The notes below the pieces were generated by a model. The model had not been told where the DNA came from. It worked only from the letters and a program-made list of their open reading frames with translations, and searched no databases. The translations under genes and the position numbers were made by a program. DNA of 64,000 bases, taken from the NCBI RefSeq assembly GCF_012034175.1, contig NZ_JAATEJ010000001.1, forward strand, positions 620,001 through 684,000. The letters run 5' to 3'. This DNA comes from Actinacidiphila epipremni. Lineage in GTDB: Bacteria; Actinomycetota; Actinomycetes; Streptomycetales; Streptomycetaceae. This document shows, piece after piece, positions 49,171 to 58,369 of this stretch; within the stretch, counting starts at the first letter, position 1, and each line of letters opens with the position of its first letter.

Positions 49171-50652
49171 ATGCGCCACGGTCCGCTGGCCCGGCACTAT
49201 CCCGCGGTGGCGACAATGGTCGTCTTCGCCCTGGTGCCCTTCCTCGCGCTCTCCGCCGCGCTGGGGCCCATCACGCCGATCATCACCCGCGACCTCCACA
49301 TGAGCGCCCAGACGTTCAGCATCACCGAGGGCATGGCGAACGCCGGGTACGCGTTCGGCACCGTCCTGGCCGTGCAGTTCGCGCAGCACCTCCCGCAGCG
49401 GCGGATGCTCCTGGTCTACGGCATCGTGCTGGTCGTCGGCTCCGTGCTCACCGCCGCCGCGACCGGGCCGGGCATGTTCATCACCGGGCACATCCTCCAG
49501 GGCCTGTGCACCAGCCTGCTCCTCATCGCGGCCGTGCCGCCGCTCATCATCGGGTATCCGGCGTCCCGCCTGCGCACGACCGTCATCGTCCTGAACGTCT
49601 GCATCTTCGGCGCCGTCGCGCTCGGCCCGGTCGTCGGCGGCATCCAGGCCGACGCCCACGGATGGCGTCCGCTCTTCTGGGTCATCGCCGGCATCGCGGT
49701 GGCCGCGCTGATCCTCTCCGTCGTGACGTACCAGGAGGTCCCGCCGGCGAACAAAGGCGCCAGGATCGACTGGATCGCCCTCGTCCTGGCCTCCGCCGGC
49801 TGCGCCGCGGCCTTCTTCGGCGCCTCCGAGCTGACCACCCACCGCTTCCTCGACCCCGTCGCGAGCGGCCCGCTGCTGGGCGGGCTGCTGCTCATCGTGA
49901 TCCTCTTCGTCCACGAGTACCTGAGCAGGAACCCGCTGCTGTGTGTGGCCAGCCTGGTCAGCACGCTGCCGGTCGCCGGCATCGTCGCGGCCGTGTGCGC
50001 CGCCGCCGCGTCGGTCTCGGCGATCTCGCTGACGCTGACCGGCCTCGCGCCCACCATGAGCCCGCTGCACCTCGGCCTGCTCTACCTGCCCGAGTTCGGC
50101 GGCGCGGTGCTCGCCGCGTTCGTCTTCGGCACCGTCTTCCGCACCCACCTCCTGCACTACTTCGTCCTGGTCGGCCTGGCCTTCCTCGCCGTGGGCGTCG
50201 TGCTGATGAACGCCGCCTCGCCGCCCACCGGCGTCCTGACCTCCGTCGGCTCGGGCTTCGTCGGCGTCGGCGTGGGCTCCTCCGTCGTGCCGGCGCTGTT
50301 CATCGCCGGCTTCTCGCTGCGCTCCAACAATGTGCAGCGGGTCTTCGCGATCATCGAGCTGGTCCGGGCGGTCGCGGCGTTCATGGTCGCGCCGGTCCTG
50401 GTGTACGTCGCCGCGACGGTCGGCGGCGGCCTGGCCTCGGGCACCCGTACGGCGCTGTGGGTCTGCTTCGCGATCACCTGCGCCGGCGCGGTGATCGGGG
50501 CGGCGCTGTACGCGCTCGGCGGCGTACGACGGCCGCCGCACCCTTCCGTACCGGCGTGGATGAGCGGCGAGCAGCCCGGCTGGGACTCACCGCCGCTGCT
50601 GGCCGCCGTGCGGCGGGGCAAGGAGACGCAGCGGGACGACAACTGCCTTTAG
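49171..50652 (+). CDS. MFS transporter
   Basis: ATG 49171 follows GAGGAG, and the product has 493 residues. About 14 hydrophobic helices begin HYPAVATMVVFALVPFLALSAALGPITPII. Others include YAFGTVLAVQFAQHLPQRRMLLVYGIVLVVGSVL (motif A-like), LLLIAAVPPLIIGYP, and a conserved GPVVGGIQADAHGWRPLFWVIAGIA turn. The C-terminal 45 residues are soluble. It resembles actinobacterial drug-resistance-type MFS exporters but lacks the classical LDxTIVNVALP motif. The substrate is unknown. The following TetR gene could be its regulator. Confidence 0.87.
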   Translation: MRHGPLARHYPAVATMVVFALVPFLALSAALGPITPIITRDLHMSAQTFSITEGMANAGYAFGTVLAVQFAQHLPQRRMLLVYGIVLVVGSVLTAAATGPGMFITGHILQGLCTSLLLIAAVPPLIIGYPASRLRTTVIVLNVCIFGAVALGPVVGGIQADAHGWRPLFWVIAGIAVAALILSVVTYQEVPPANKGARIDWIALVLASAGCAAAFFGASELTTHRFLDPVASGPLLGGLLLIVILFVHEYLSRNPLLCVASLVSTLPVAGIVAAVCAAAASVSAISLTLTGLAPTMSPLHLGLLYLPEFGGAVLAAFVFGTVFRTHLLHYFVLVGLAFLAVGVVLMNAASPPTGVLTSVGSGFVGVGVGSSVVPALFIAGFSLRSNNVQRVFAIIELVRAVAAFMVAPVLVYVAATVGGGLASGTRTALWVCFAITCAGAVIGAALYALGGVRRPPHPSVPAWMSGEQPGWDSPPLLAAVRRGKETQRDDNCL

Positions 50653-50745
50653 GGCCTGCCACCCCTTCAGGGCCTCCTCCCAGGACCCGGCCAAGGCCCC
50701 AGGGCCCTACCGCCTCCGGAGTCCGTCGCCTACACCTCGTCCCCA

Positions 50746-50768
50746 CTTGCCTAAAGCTATTAGGCAAG
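50746..50768. promoter_or_regulatory. Perfect palindromic operator of the TetR gene
   Basis: CTTGCCTAA-AGCTA-TTAGGCAAG is a perfect 9-bp inverted repeat, 34 bp before the TetR start. A further half-site, TAGGCAAAA, lies at about 50782-50790 near the ribosome site. Its position over the presumed promoter fits autorepression by the TetR protein. Confidence 0.85.
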
Positions 50769-50802
50769 GGCAAGATGGCTGTAGGCAAAAGGAGGCAAGC
50801 CC

Positions 50803-51378
50803 ATGGTGAGAGCGGGACTGACCCCGGAGCGGCTGGCGCGCGCGGGAGCGGAGCTGGCGGACGAGGTCGGCTTCGACCAGGTGACCGTCTCCGCGCTCGC
50901 CCGGCGGTTCGACGTCAAGGTCGCGAGCCTGTACTCGCACGTCAAGAGCTCGCACGACCTCAAGACCCGCATCGCGCTGTACGCCCTCGCGGAGCTGGCC
51001 GACCGGGTCTCCGACGCGGTCGCGGGGCGGGCCGGCAAGGACGCGCTCACCGCCTTCGCAGACGCGTACCGCCGTTACGCCCACGAGCACCCCGGCCGCT
51101 ACGACGCCGCCCGCTTCCGCCTCGACCCCGCCACCGCAGCCGCGAGCGCCGGTGTGCGGCACGCGCAGACGGCCCGGGCGATCCTGCGCGGCTACGACCT
51201 CGCCGAGCCCGACGCGACGCACGCCGTCCGCATGCTCGGCAGCGCCTTCCACGGCTACATCAGCCTGGAGGCCGCCGGCGGCTTCGCCCACAGTGCCCCG
51301 GGCCCGCAGGAGTCGTGGGCCTGGATGGTCGACTCCCTCGACCTCCTGCTGCGCGGCCGGGCGGCCACCACCCCCTGA
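50803..51378 (+). CDS. TetR/AcrR-family regulator (WHG domain)
   Basis: ATG 50803 follows AAAAGGAGG, and the product has 191 residues. The HTH region is RLARAGAELADEVGFDQVTVSALARRFDVKVASLYSHVKSSHDLKTRI. The C-terminal part, with AFADAYRRYAHEHPGRYDAARF and LGSAFHGYISLEAAGGF, matches the WHG-type TetR ligand domain. A perfect palindrome at 50746-50768 is its likely operator. Candidate targets are its own gene with the SGNH hydrolase gene 49 bp downstream and, possibly, the MFS gene upstream. Confidence 0.9.
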   Translation: MVRAGLTPERLARAGAELADEVGFDQVTVSALARRFDVKVASLYSHVKSSHDLKTRIALYALAELADRVSDAVAGRAGKDALTAFADAYRRYAHEHPGRYDAARFRLDPATAAASAGVRHAQTARAILRGYDLAEPDATHAVRMLGSAFHGYISLEAAGGFAHSAPGPQESWAWMVDSLDLLLRGRAATTP

Positions 51379-51427
51379 CCCGCCCCGGCCCGCCCCATAC
51401 ACCCCCGACAAGCACCAGGCAGAGGCA

Positions 51428-52621
51428 ATGAACCCCCAGCACCACCACGGCAAGAGCCCCACCGTCACCACCCCCGTCACCGCGGACCTGCTCCGCGGCC
51501 ACCTCGACGTCGAGGCGACCGCGCACGGCCTGCTCCCGCACCGGCTGACCGCCCGGGCCCGCCGGCAGATCCCCGACGACCAGCTCGCCGTCGCCGAGGC
51601 CCAGCCCTCCGGCGTACGGCTGGCCTTCCGCACCCGGGCCACCGTCGTCGAGCTCGACACACTCCCCACCAAGCGCGTCTACCAGGGCTTCCCGCCCCCG
51701 CCGGACGGCGTCTACGACCTGCTCGTCGACGGCGTCCCCGCAGGCCGGGCCACCGTGCCCGGCGGCAACCTGCGCACGATCACCGACATGTTCACCCAGA
51801 CCGCCGAGCTGACCGAGGGCCAGCCCGGCACCGCCCGGTTCGCCGGGCTACCGGGGGGCGACAAGGACGTCGAGATCTGGCTCCCGCACACCGAGATCAC
51901 CGAGCTGATCGCCCTGCGCACCGACGCCCCCGTCGAACCGGCCCGGGCCGCCGGGCGCCGGGTGTGGCTGCACCACGGCAGCTCCATCAGCCACGGCTCC
52001 AACGCCACCCGCCCCACCGCCATATGGCCCGCCCTGGCCGCCGCGTCCGGCGGTGTGGAGCTGGTCAACCTGGGCTTCAGCGGCAGCGCCCTGGTCGACC
52101 CCTTCACCGCCCGCGCCATGCGCGACACCCCCGCGGACCTGATCAGCGTCAAGCTCGGCATCAACGTCGTCAACGCCGACCTCATGCGGCTGCGCGCCTT
52201 CACGCCCGCCGTCCACGGCTTCCTCGACACCCTCCGCGAGGGCCACCCGACGACGCCCCTCCTCGTCGTCTCGCCGATCCTGTGCCCGGTCCAGGAGGAC
52301 ACCCCCGGCCCCCTCGCCCCCGACTTCGCCGACGGCACCCTCCGCTTCAAGGCCCTCGGCGACCCCGCCGAGCGCGCCGCCGGCCGCCTCACCCTCACCG
52401 CCGTCCGGGAAGCCCTCGCCGCCGTCGTCACCGCCCGCACCCCCGACGACCCCCACCTCCACTACCTCGACGGCCTCGCCCTCTACGGCCCCGAGGACCA
52501 CGCCGAACTCCCCCTCCCCGACGGCCTCCACCCCGACGACCCCGGCCACCACCGCATCGCCGCCAACTTCACCCGCCTCGCCTTCACGCCCGGCGGCCCC
52601 TTCGCCGAACACGCTGCGTGA
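51428..52621 (+). CDS. SGNH/GDSL-type hydrolase
   Basis: ATG 51428 follows GGCAGAGG, and the product has 397 residues. The N-terminal 170 residues form a probable beta domain (VRLAFRTRATVVELDTL, GVYDLLVDGVPAGRATV). The catalytic domain follows: the nucleophile block is WLHHGSSISHGSNA (Ser in place of GDSL), then LVNLGFSGSALVDPF (Gly), SVKLGINVVNADLM (Asn), and the C-terminal pair DGLHPDDPGHHRIA (Asp, His). There is no signal peptide, so an intracellular esterase or deacetylase is likely. It is placed 49 bp after the TetR gene and is probably cotranscribed and repressed by it. Confidence 0.88.
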   Translation: MNPQHHHGKSPTVTTPVTADLLRGHLDVEATAHGLLPHRLTARARRQIPDDQLAVAEAQPSGVRLAFRTRATVVELDTLPTKRVYQGFPPPPDGVYDLLVDGVPAGRATVPGGNLRTITDMFTQTAELTEGQPGTARFAGLPGGDKDVEIWLPHTEITELIALRTDAPVEPARAAGRRVWLHHGSSISHGSNATRPTAIWPALAAASGGVELVNLGFSGSALVDPFTARAMRDTPADLISVKLGINVVNADLMRLRAFTPAVHGFLDTLREGHPTTPLLVVSPILCPVQEDTPGPLAPDFADGTLRFKALGDPAERAAGRLTLTAVREALAAVVTARTPDDPHLHYLDGLALYGPEDHAELPLPDGLHPDDPGHHRIAANFTRLAFTPGGPFAEHAA

Positions 52622-52745
52622 CCGACCCTCGGACCCTCCCGTTCCGGCACGACCCTGCCGCCCGGCGTGGTGGACGGGGTCCGGGGCCCCGAGGGGGTGG
52701 TCGCCGCCTGGCCCGGCGGGTGAACCGCGCGGCTCTGCGCGCCGC

Positions 52746-53930
52746 TCAGAAGCGGACGTGCAGCGTCGTCGGGCCGCGGACGATGAGGCCCTGGCGCCAG
52801 GCGGGGGGTTCGGCGGCGAGGGTGAGGCCGGGGGCGCGGGCGAGCAGGGTGGGGATGGCGACCTTGGCCTCCAGGCGGGCCAGCGGGGCGCCGAGGCAGT
52901 AGTGGATGCCGTGGCCGAAGGCGATGTTGCCCTGCGGAGGGCGGAGGATGTCGAACGTGTCGGGCTCGGGGAAGCGCTGCGGGTCGCGGTCTGCGGCGGC
53001 CAGCGAGACCAGGACGGAGTCGCCGCGGGCGATGTGCGTGCCGCCGATGGTGAGCGGTTCGCGGGCAAAGCGCCAGGTCGTGGTCTCCACCGGGCCGTCG
53101 TAGCGCAGCATCTCCTCGACGGCGCCGTCGATCAGGCCGGGGTCGGCGCGTAGCGCGGCGAGCTGGTCGGGGTGCCGGAGCAGGGCGAGCACGCCGTTGG
53201 TGATGAGGTTCACCGTCGTCTCGTGGCCGGCTATCAGCAGCAGGAAGGCCATGCCGACCAGCTCGTCCGCCGAGAGCTTGTCGCCGTCCTCGTCGCGGGT
53301 CCTGATCAGCGCGCTGAGCAGGTCGTCGGCCGGGGCGCCGGCCCGCTTGGCCTCGATCAGCTCGGCCAGATACACCGACATCGCGCCGATCGCGGTGCGC
53401 TCGGTGTGCGGGTCGCCGGTGATGAAGTCGTTGGACCAGTTGCGGAAGGTCTCCCGGTCCAGGTCCGGGACGCCCAGCAGCTCGCAGATGACGTTCATCG
53501 GCAGCGGGAAGGCCAGCGCCTCGACGAGGTCCGCGGACGGCCGGCTCATCGCTGCGTCCAGCAGCTCGTCGGTGATGCGCTGCACCCGCGGTCGCAGCGC
53601 CGCGACGCGCCGGGTGGTGAACTCGCGCGCGACCAGGCGGCGCAGCCGGGGGTGCAGCGGCGGGTCGGAGTTCAGCATGTTCGCCCGGGCCGGCGGCTCG
53701 TCCCCGCGGTCGGCCATGACGCTGCGGTCCTTCGACAGCCGCCCGTCCGCCAGCGCCTCCCGCGCCGCCTCGTGCCCGACGACGAGCCAGGTCTCCCCGA
53801 CCTCCGCGGCCCGCACCCAGTGCACCGGCCCCTTGGCCCGTAACCGCTCGTACGTCGCGTACGGATCCGCGGCGAACTCCGCGCCGCCCAGCTCCACCGG
53901 CGCCTCCGCCGGCTCAGGCGTCCGACCCAT
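52746..53930 (-). CDS. Cytochrome P450
   Basis: This 394-residue protein has the size of bacterial class I P450s. The I-helix motif is LLLIAGHETTVNLI, the K-helix is VEEMLRYDGPVETTTWRFA (E-x-x-R), and the heme loop is FGHGIHYCLGAPLARLEAKVA with the Cys ligand. It should oxidise a small molecule using electrons from a ferredoxin and reductase. Neither partner is encoded nearby. It is most like CYP105/CYP107-type enzymes in motif spelling, but the family assignment is tentative. It converges on the SGNH gene. Confidence 0.93.
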   Translation of the reverse strand: MGRTPEPAEAPVELGGAEFAADPYATYERLRAKGPVHWVRAAEVGETWLVVGHEAAREALADGRLSKDRSVMADRGDEPPARANMLNSDPPLHPRLRRLVAREFTTRRVAALRPRVQRITDELLDAAMSRPSADLVEALAFPLPMNVICELLGVPDLDRETFRNWSNDFITGDPHTERTAIGAMSVYLAELIEAKRAGAPADDLLSALIRTRDEDGDKLSADELVGMAFLLLIAGHETTVNLITNGVLALLRHPDQLAALRADPGLIDGAVEEMLRYDGPVETTTWRFAREPLTIGGTHIARGDSVLVSLAAADRDPQRFPEPDTFDILRPPQGNIAFGHGIHYCLGAPLARLEAKVAIPTLLARAPGLTLAAEPPAWRQGLIVRGPTTLHVRF

Positions 53931-54090
53931 GCCCTGCCCCCAGCCACATGCTGCCTACGGTTGTGTCCTGCACCGCACAACGTAGCGGCAGAGGCGTGCA
54001 CGGCCGATGGCGTCACGACTCCGTAATTGCCCTGGATGAGCGAACCGGGGGATTCCGGGCCCGGGCAGCCGCCCGCTAGGGTTCCTGCCC

Positions 54091-54552
54091 ATGACCGATG
54101 ACGCCGGACGCACCGCCGACCCCTCCGCCGACCCCACCGCCCTGCCCCCGCTGGAGCTGGGCTTCCCCGGCGAGCTGCGGGACCGGCTGGTCGCGGCGGT
54201 GCTCGACGGCAGCAAGACGGCCACCACCGGCGTCGTCGCCGGCTACGCGCACGAGGGCGAGGAGCTGCCCCGGGTCGGGCGGCGCTCCCTGGTGCTGGAC
54301 TCGGCGGGGGAGAGCGTCGCCGTGGTCGAGGTCACCGAGGTGCGGGTCGTCCCGCTCGGGGACGTCGACCTCGGGCACGCGGTGGACGAGGGCGAGGGCC
54401 ACACGACGCTCGCCGAGTGGCGGCGCGACCACGAGGCTTTCTGGCACGGGCCGGACATGCGCACGGCCCTGGACGACCCGCACTTCACCGTCGACGACGA
54501 CACGCCGGTGGTGCTGGAACGCTTCCGCGTCGTCGCCGACCTGCGCGCCTGA
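54091..54552 (+). CDS. ASCH-domain protein
   Basis: ATG 54091 follows the GGGTTC region, and the product has 153 residues. The core (about 25-150) shows the ASCH signature: ELGFPGELRDRLVAAVLDGSKTATTGV, SLVLDSAGESVAVVEVTEVRVVPLGDVD and a GEGHTTLAEWRRDHEAFW segment before the final strands. ASCH domains have a PUA-like fold. Some bind RNA, and others act as hydrolases of N4-acetylcytidine or as nucleoside-binding proteins. A specific role cannot be assigned. It stands alone. Confidence 0.88.
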   Translation: MTDDAGRTADPSADPTALPPLELGFPGELRDRLVAAVLDGSKTATTGVVAGYAHEGEELPRVGRRSLVLDSAGESVAVVEVTEVRVVPLGDVDLGHAVDEGEGHTTLAEWRRDHEAFWHGPDMRTALDDPHFTVDDDTPVVLERFRVVADLRA

Positions 54553-54699
54553 CGGCCCGGCCCCCGCGTCGTACGACCCGGCGCGTACGCCTGTACCGCC
54601 CGGTGTACGCCCCGCCGGGTACGACCGGCGCCGTACGACCCCGCGCGTACGCCCAGGGACCCGGCCCCGTACGACCCGCGCCGTACCGCCGCCGCCCCC

Positions 54700-55947
54700 T
54701 CAGGCCGGCGTGTCCTCGCCCAGGGGCAGCACCGCCGTGACGCGGAAGCCGCCCGCCGTCGCCGGGCCCGTCGTGAGGGAGCCGCCCGCCGCGGCCAGGC
54801 GCTCGGTCAGGCCGCGCAGCCCCGTCCCCGTACGCGTCGACTCCAGCGTCGCCGTCCCGCCAGCAGCCCGCGGCGCCGGGGCGGCCGGCCCGCGGCCGTT
54901 GTCGGTGATCGTCAGCCGCGCCTGCCCCTCCGCCGCGTGCAGCTCGATCCGCGCCCGGGACGCGCCACTGTGCCGTACGACGTTGGTCACGCCCTCCCGT
55001 ACGACCCACCCCAGCAGCGCCTCGGTCTGCGGCGGCAGCGGCGGGCCCGACTCGTGCAGCACGACCTCGATGTCGGAGGCGGCCAGCGCCGAGCGGGCCC
55101 GGTCCAGCTCGGTGGCGAGGCTGCCCTCGCGGTAGCCGGTGACGGCCTCGCGGATCTCGGTGAGCGCCTGCCGCCCCACCGCCTCGATGTCGCCGACCTG
55201 CGTCAGCGCCGCGTCCAGGTCCCGCCCGGCGATCCGCCGCGCGGCCTCCGCCTTCACCACGACCACCGACAGCGTGTGCCCCAGCAGATCGTGCAGGTCG
55301 CGCGAGAAACGCAGCCGCTCCTCGGCGACGGCGTTGCGCGCCAGCTCCTGCCGGGTCGACTTCAGCTGCGCCACCGCCTGGAACAGCATGATGATCACCG
55401 ACACGACGAAACCCGACAGGAACGTCCCGTACGCCAGGCTCGCCGTGCTCCAGAAGCCCTCGTGGTGCATCCCCGAGACGATCCCCGCCGACGCGCTCAG
55501 CAGCATCAGCACCAGCCCCAGATGCCGGCGGCTGCGCGAGGCGCTGCCCGCGCACAGCGACACCAGCACGAACAGCAGCATGAAGTTGCCGCCGTAGCCG
55601 ATCGCGAGCGCCAGCGTGAGCCCGGCGAGCGTCCACAGCAGCTGGTACGGGACCGGTCCGCGCTTCCAGCGCTCGCCGAAGGCGGTCCGGATCGTGGCGA
55701 CGTACAGCACGCAGAAGGCGGCGAGCCCGGCGCCGGCCAGCCACGGCAGCGGCACATCGCCCTTGAGGATGTCCGTGCCGGGGCCGATCACCATCAGCAG
55801 CCACGGGATGAGCGCCCCGCCGTCCGGCGCCTTCAGGTGCTCGATCTCCTGCTCGAAGTCCGCGGGGCCGCGCTTCCACCAGGCCCGGCGGCAGGAGGCG
55901 TCCGCCGCCGGCCGCCGTGTGTCGTCCAGCGTCTCGTTCGATGCCAT
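54700..55947 (-). CDS. Sensor histidine kinase (DesK-like, HisKA_3)
   Basis: ATG 55947 gives 415 residues. The membrane part (about 45-210) has five or six helices (ALIPWLLMVIGPG, PWLAGAGLAAFCVLYVA, LLWTLAGLTLALAIGYG). The dimerisation/phosphotransfer block is EERLRFSRDLHDLLGHTLSVVVVKAEAARR with His in SRDLHDLLGH. The ATPase domain has LGWVVREGVTNVVRHSGA (N box) and LTITDNGRGP, GTGLRGLTERLAAAGG. It lies downstream of an ABC exporter on the same strand. Kinases of this kind are normally followed at once by a NarL-type regulator gene, but none follows here. Confidence 0.92.
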   Translation of the reverse strand: MASNETLDDTRRPAADASCRRAWWKRGPADFEQEIEHLKAPDGGALIPWLLMVIGPGTDILKGDVPLPWLAGAGLAAFCVLYVATIRTAFGERWKRGPVPYQLLWTLAGLTLALAIGYGGNFMLLFVLVSLCAGSASRSRRHLGLVLMLLSASAGIVSGMHHEGFWSTASLAYGTFLSGFVVSVIIMLFQAVAQLKSTRQELARNAVAEERLRFSRDLHDLLGHTLSVVVVKAEAARRIAGRDLDAALTQVGDIEAVGRQALTEIREAVTGYREGSLATELDRARSALAASDIEVVLHESGPPLPPQTEALLGWVVREGVTNVVRHSGASRARIELHAAEGQARLTITDNGRGPAAPAPRAAGGTATLESTRTGTGLRGLTERLAAAGGSLTTGPATAGGFRVTAVLPLGEDTPA

Positions 55948-56041
55948 GCCCGGTCCCCGTCTCCGTCGTCCCCGTCGTCCCGCTCGTCGCCGTCGTGTGC
56001 GCGTCGGTCCGGTGCCCGGCGGGGAGCCGACGATCGTACGG

Positions 56042-56776
56042 TCATACGGTCCGCGCGCTCCGCCGGTACGAGAACACAGCGTAACCGGCGAAAAGAACCA
56101 GCCAAAGGGCAAGAACGGACAGCGTCCCCGCCCCCGGGCCGTGGTGGGCCAGCACGCTCCAGCCGAGATCGCCGAAGCGGGCGGTCGGCGTCCAGCGGGA
56201 GATCGAGGCCAGCCAGTGCGGGAAGGCGTCCACCGGGAACCACAGACCGCCGATGACCGACAGGCCCATCATGCTGGCCATGCTCACCACACCGGTGGTC
56301 TGCGCGCTGAAGCCGTAGCCGTTGCCGAGGCCGAGCAACGTGAACGGGACCGTGCCGAGCCACATCAGGCCCGCCGCCGCGGCCCACTGCCACGCCGCGA
56401 GCCGCACGCCGTTGACCAGGGCGCCGGCGGCGAAGACCGACACGATCGCCGGCAGTACGGTGACGCCGGCGGTCAGCGCCCGGCCCACCACCACCTGGAA
56501 CGGGCTCAGCGGCGTGACCCGCAGCTGCCGCAGCCAGCCGCGCGCCTTGTCCTCCGCGACGCCCGGGCCCACCGCGAGGGCCGCGCCGAGCGCGCCGTAC
56601 GCGGCCATGCCGATCATCGAGTAGCGGGCGTAGTCCATCGAGTCCTTGGCGCTGTCGCTCGCGCCGATGTTGGTGAAGAGCACGTACATCAGCAGCGGGG
56701 TGGCTATCCCGACGATCACGAAACCGGTGTCCCGCAGGGTGCGGCGGATTTCGAGCCGGACGTAGGCGAGCATCAT
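56042..56776 (-). CDS. ABC-2 type transporter permease
   Basis: ATG 56776 overlaps the ATPase stop (ATGA), and the product has 244 residues. Six hydrophobic helices include TGFVIVGIATPLLMYVLF, MIGMAAYGALGAALAVGPGVA, the coupling segment EDKARGWLRQLRVTPLSPFQVVVGRAL, LPAIVSVFAAGALVNG, and VSMASMMGLSVIGGLWFPVDAFPHWL. With the ATPase at 56773-57765 it forms an ABC-2 exporter, probably for a lipid, peptide or drug. The linked DesK-like kinase suggests induction by membrane or antibiotic stress. Confidence 0.88.
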   Translation of the reverse strand: MMLAYVRLEIRRTLRDTGFVIVGIATPLLMYVLFTNIGASDSAKDSMDYARYSMIGMAAYGALGAALAVGPGVAEDKARGWLRQLRVTPLSPFQVVVGRALTAGVTVLPAIVSVFAAGALVNGVRLAAWQWAAAAGLMWLGTVPFTLLGLGNGYGFSAQTTGVVSMASMMGLSVIGGLWFPVDAFPHWLASISRWTPTARFGDLGWSVLAHHGPGAGTLSVLALWLVLFAGYAVFSYRRSARTV

Positions 56777-57765
56777 CGGGCGGCCTCCTCGTAGGACTGG
56801 GCGGGGTCGGGGGTGGCGCCGGTACCTGTTCCGGCGCCGGTACCTGCTCCGGCGCTGGCGTCGGTGCGGGCATCAGCGCCGGCGCTGTCGTGCGCGGTGA
56901 GGGTGAGGAAGGCGTCCTCCAGGCTCGCGGGCGTCACCGACAGGCCGCGCACCAGGCCGGCGGCGGCCAGCGCGAGGACGGTGGCGTCGGAGTCGGAGCT
57001 GCGCAGCACCGCGCGGTCGCCGCGTACCTCCAGGGCGAGCACGCCCGGCAGCCCGCGCAGGCCCCGCGTACTGCCGCCGGCCAGGTCGAACGCGACGAGC
57101 GTGGCGCCGACCGCGCGCTTGATCGCCTCGCCGGTGCCGTCGGCGACGGTACGGCCCTGGTCCAGGACGACGATGCGGTCGGCGTTGCCGTCCGCCTCCT
57201 CCAGGTAGTGCGTCGAGAACAGCACGGTGTTGCCGCGCCCGGCGTACGCCCGCATCGAGCGCCAGAACGCCCGCCGGGCCTCCACGTCCAGCGCGGCGGT
57301 CGGCTCGTCCAGCACCAGCAGCTCGGGCCCGCCGGCCACCGCCAGCGCGAACCGCAGCCGCTGCGCCTGCCCGCCCGACAGCCGGTCCGCCCGCCGCTCC
57401 GCGAGCTCCCCGATCCCGGCGAGCTCCAGCGCCTCCCGCCACGGCAGGGGCCGCGGATACGTCGACGCGACGAAGCTCACCAGTTCCTTTACGGTCGCCC
57501 GGGGCACGGGCTGGCCCTCCTGCAGCATCGCCCCGACCCGCCCGGCCCGCACGGCCGCCTCCGGCACCCCGCCGAACAACTCCACCTCGCCGTCGTCGGG
57601 CCGGTCCAGCCCCAGCAGCAGCGCGATCGTCGTCGACTTCCCGGCGCCGTTGCGCCCGAGCAGCGCGAGCGTCTCGCCTGCGGCGATCCCCAGGTCCAGT
57701 CCCCTCAGCGCCTGGACGGCCCCGAACCTCTTCCCTACAGCGCGAAACCGCGCGGCTTCCGTCAT
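56773..57765 (-). CDS. ABC transporter ATP-binding protein
   Basis: ATG 57765 gives 330 residues. Walker A is LLGRNGAGKSTT. The Q loop region is VGAMLQEGQPVPRAT, the signature is RLSGGQAQRLRFALA, Walker B is LLVLDEPTAALD, and the H loop is FSTHYLEEADG. The C-terminal 100 residues form the regulatory part found in ABC-2 exporter ATPases, then a Gly/Ala/Thr-rich disordered tail built of GAGTGAG repeats. It is the first gene of the exporter-kinase operon. Confidence 0.92.
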   Translation of the reverse strand: MTEAARFRAVGKRFGAVQALRGLDLGIAAGETLALLGRNGAGKSTTIALLLGLDRPDDGEVELFGGVPEAAVRAGRVGAMLQEGQPVPRATVKELVSFVASTYPRPLPWREALELAGIGELAERRADRLSGGQAQRLRFALAVAGGPELLVLDEPTAALDVEARRAFWRSMRAYAGRGNTVLFSTHYLEEADGNADRIVVLDQGRTVADGTGEAIKRAVGATLVAFDLAGGSTRGLRGLPGVLALEVRGDRAVLRSSDSDATVLALAAAGLVRGLSVTPASLEDAFLTLTAHDSAGADARTDASAGAGTGAGTGTGATPDPAQSYEEAAR

Positions 57766-57851
57766 ACCCCGAAGCTAAGCCGCGCCCTTGCGCGGCAGGC
57801 AGCGCCGTTTGTCCCCGCCCGCCCAGGACATTTGTCCTGCGGCCCGGGTCG

Positions 57852-58340
57852 TCACCGGACCAAGGGGGCTGTTGCTGTCGCGTCCGGGCCGGCGGCCGGT
57901 GGCAGGAGCTTGGACGTCAGGTCCGAGAAGACCGCACGCTCCTGCGGGCTGAGCCGGGAGGCAAGTGTGGCGACGGACGTCGCGATGGCTGCCGCGCAGC
58001 GGGTGGTGAGGGCGCGGCCCTCGGGAGTGAGGGTGACGAGGACGGCGCGGCCGTCGTGCGGGGAGGGCTCGCGGCGGACGAGGCCGCGGCGTTCCGCTCG
58101 GGTGACCAGGCCGGTCATGGAGGACTTGTCCAGGCCCAGGTGCCGGGCCAGCTCCAGCATGCCGGGGCGGCGGTCCCGCAGGATGCCCAGCAGCCGCGCC
58201 TGCACCACCGAGAGGTCGAACTCCGCCGCCACCCGCGCCAGTTCCGCCTGGACGACGAACGACAGCTGCACCACCGCGTCCATCATCCGCACCTCCTCCG
58301 GATCGCCGCCCTCCCCGCCCCACAGCTCGTTCGCACCCAC
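57852..58340 (-). CDS. MarR-family regulator
   Basis: I chose GTG 58340, behind GGAGGAGGAGG. The open frame extends to 58418, but that part overlaps the promoter repeats. The product has 162 residues. The winged helix (about 40-125) has LSVVQARLLGILRDRRPGMLELARHLGLDKSSMTGLVTRAERRGLVRREPSPHDGRAVLVTLTPEGRAL, with the wing Asp-x-Arg. It is divergent from the oxidoreductase gene at 58451. The two 18-bp direct repeats in the intergenic region are its likely binding sites. Confidence 0.92.
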   Translation of the reverse strand: MGANELWGGEGGDPEEVRMMDAVVQLSFVVQAELARVAAEFDLSVVQARLLGILRDRRPGMLELARHLGLDKSSMTGLVTRAERRGLVRREPSPHDGRAVLVTLTPEGRALTTRCAAAIATSVATLASRLSPQERAVFSDLTSKLLPPAAGPDATATAPLVR

Positions 58341-58369
58341 CGCGACCTCCTCCTCCACCCGCGCTTGAC

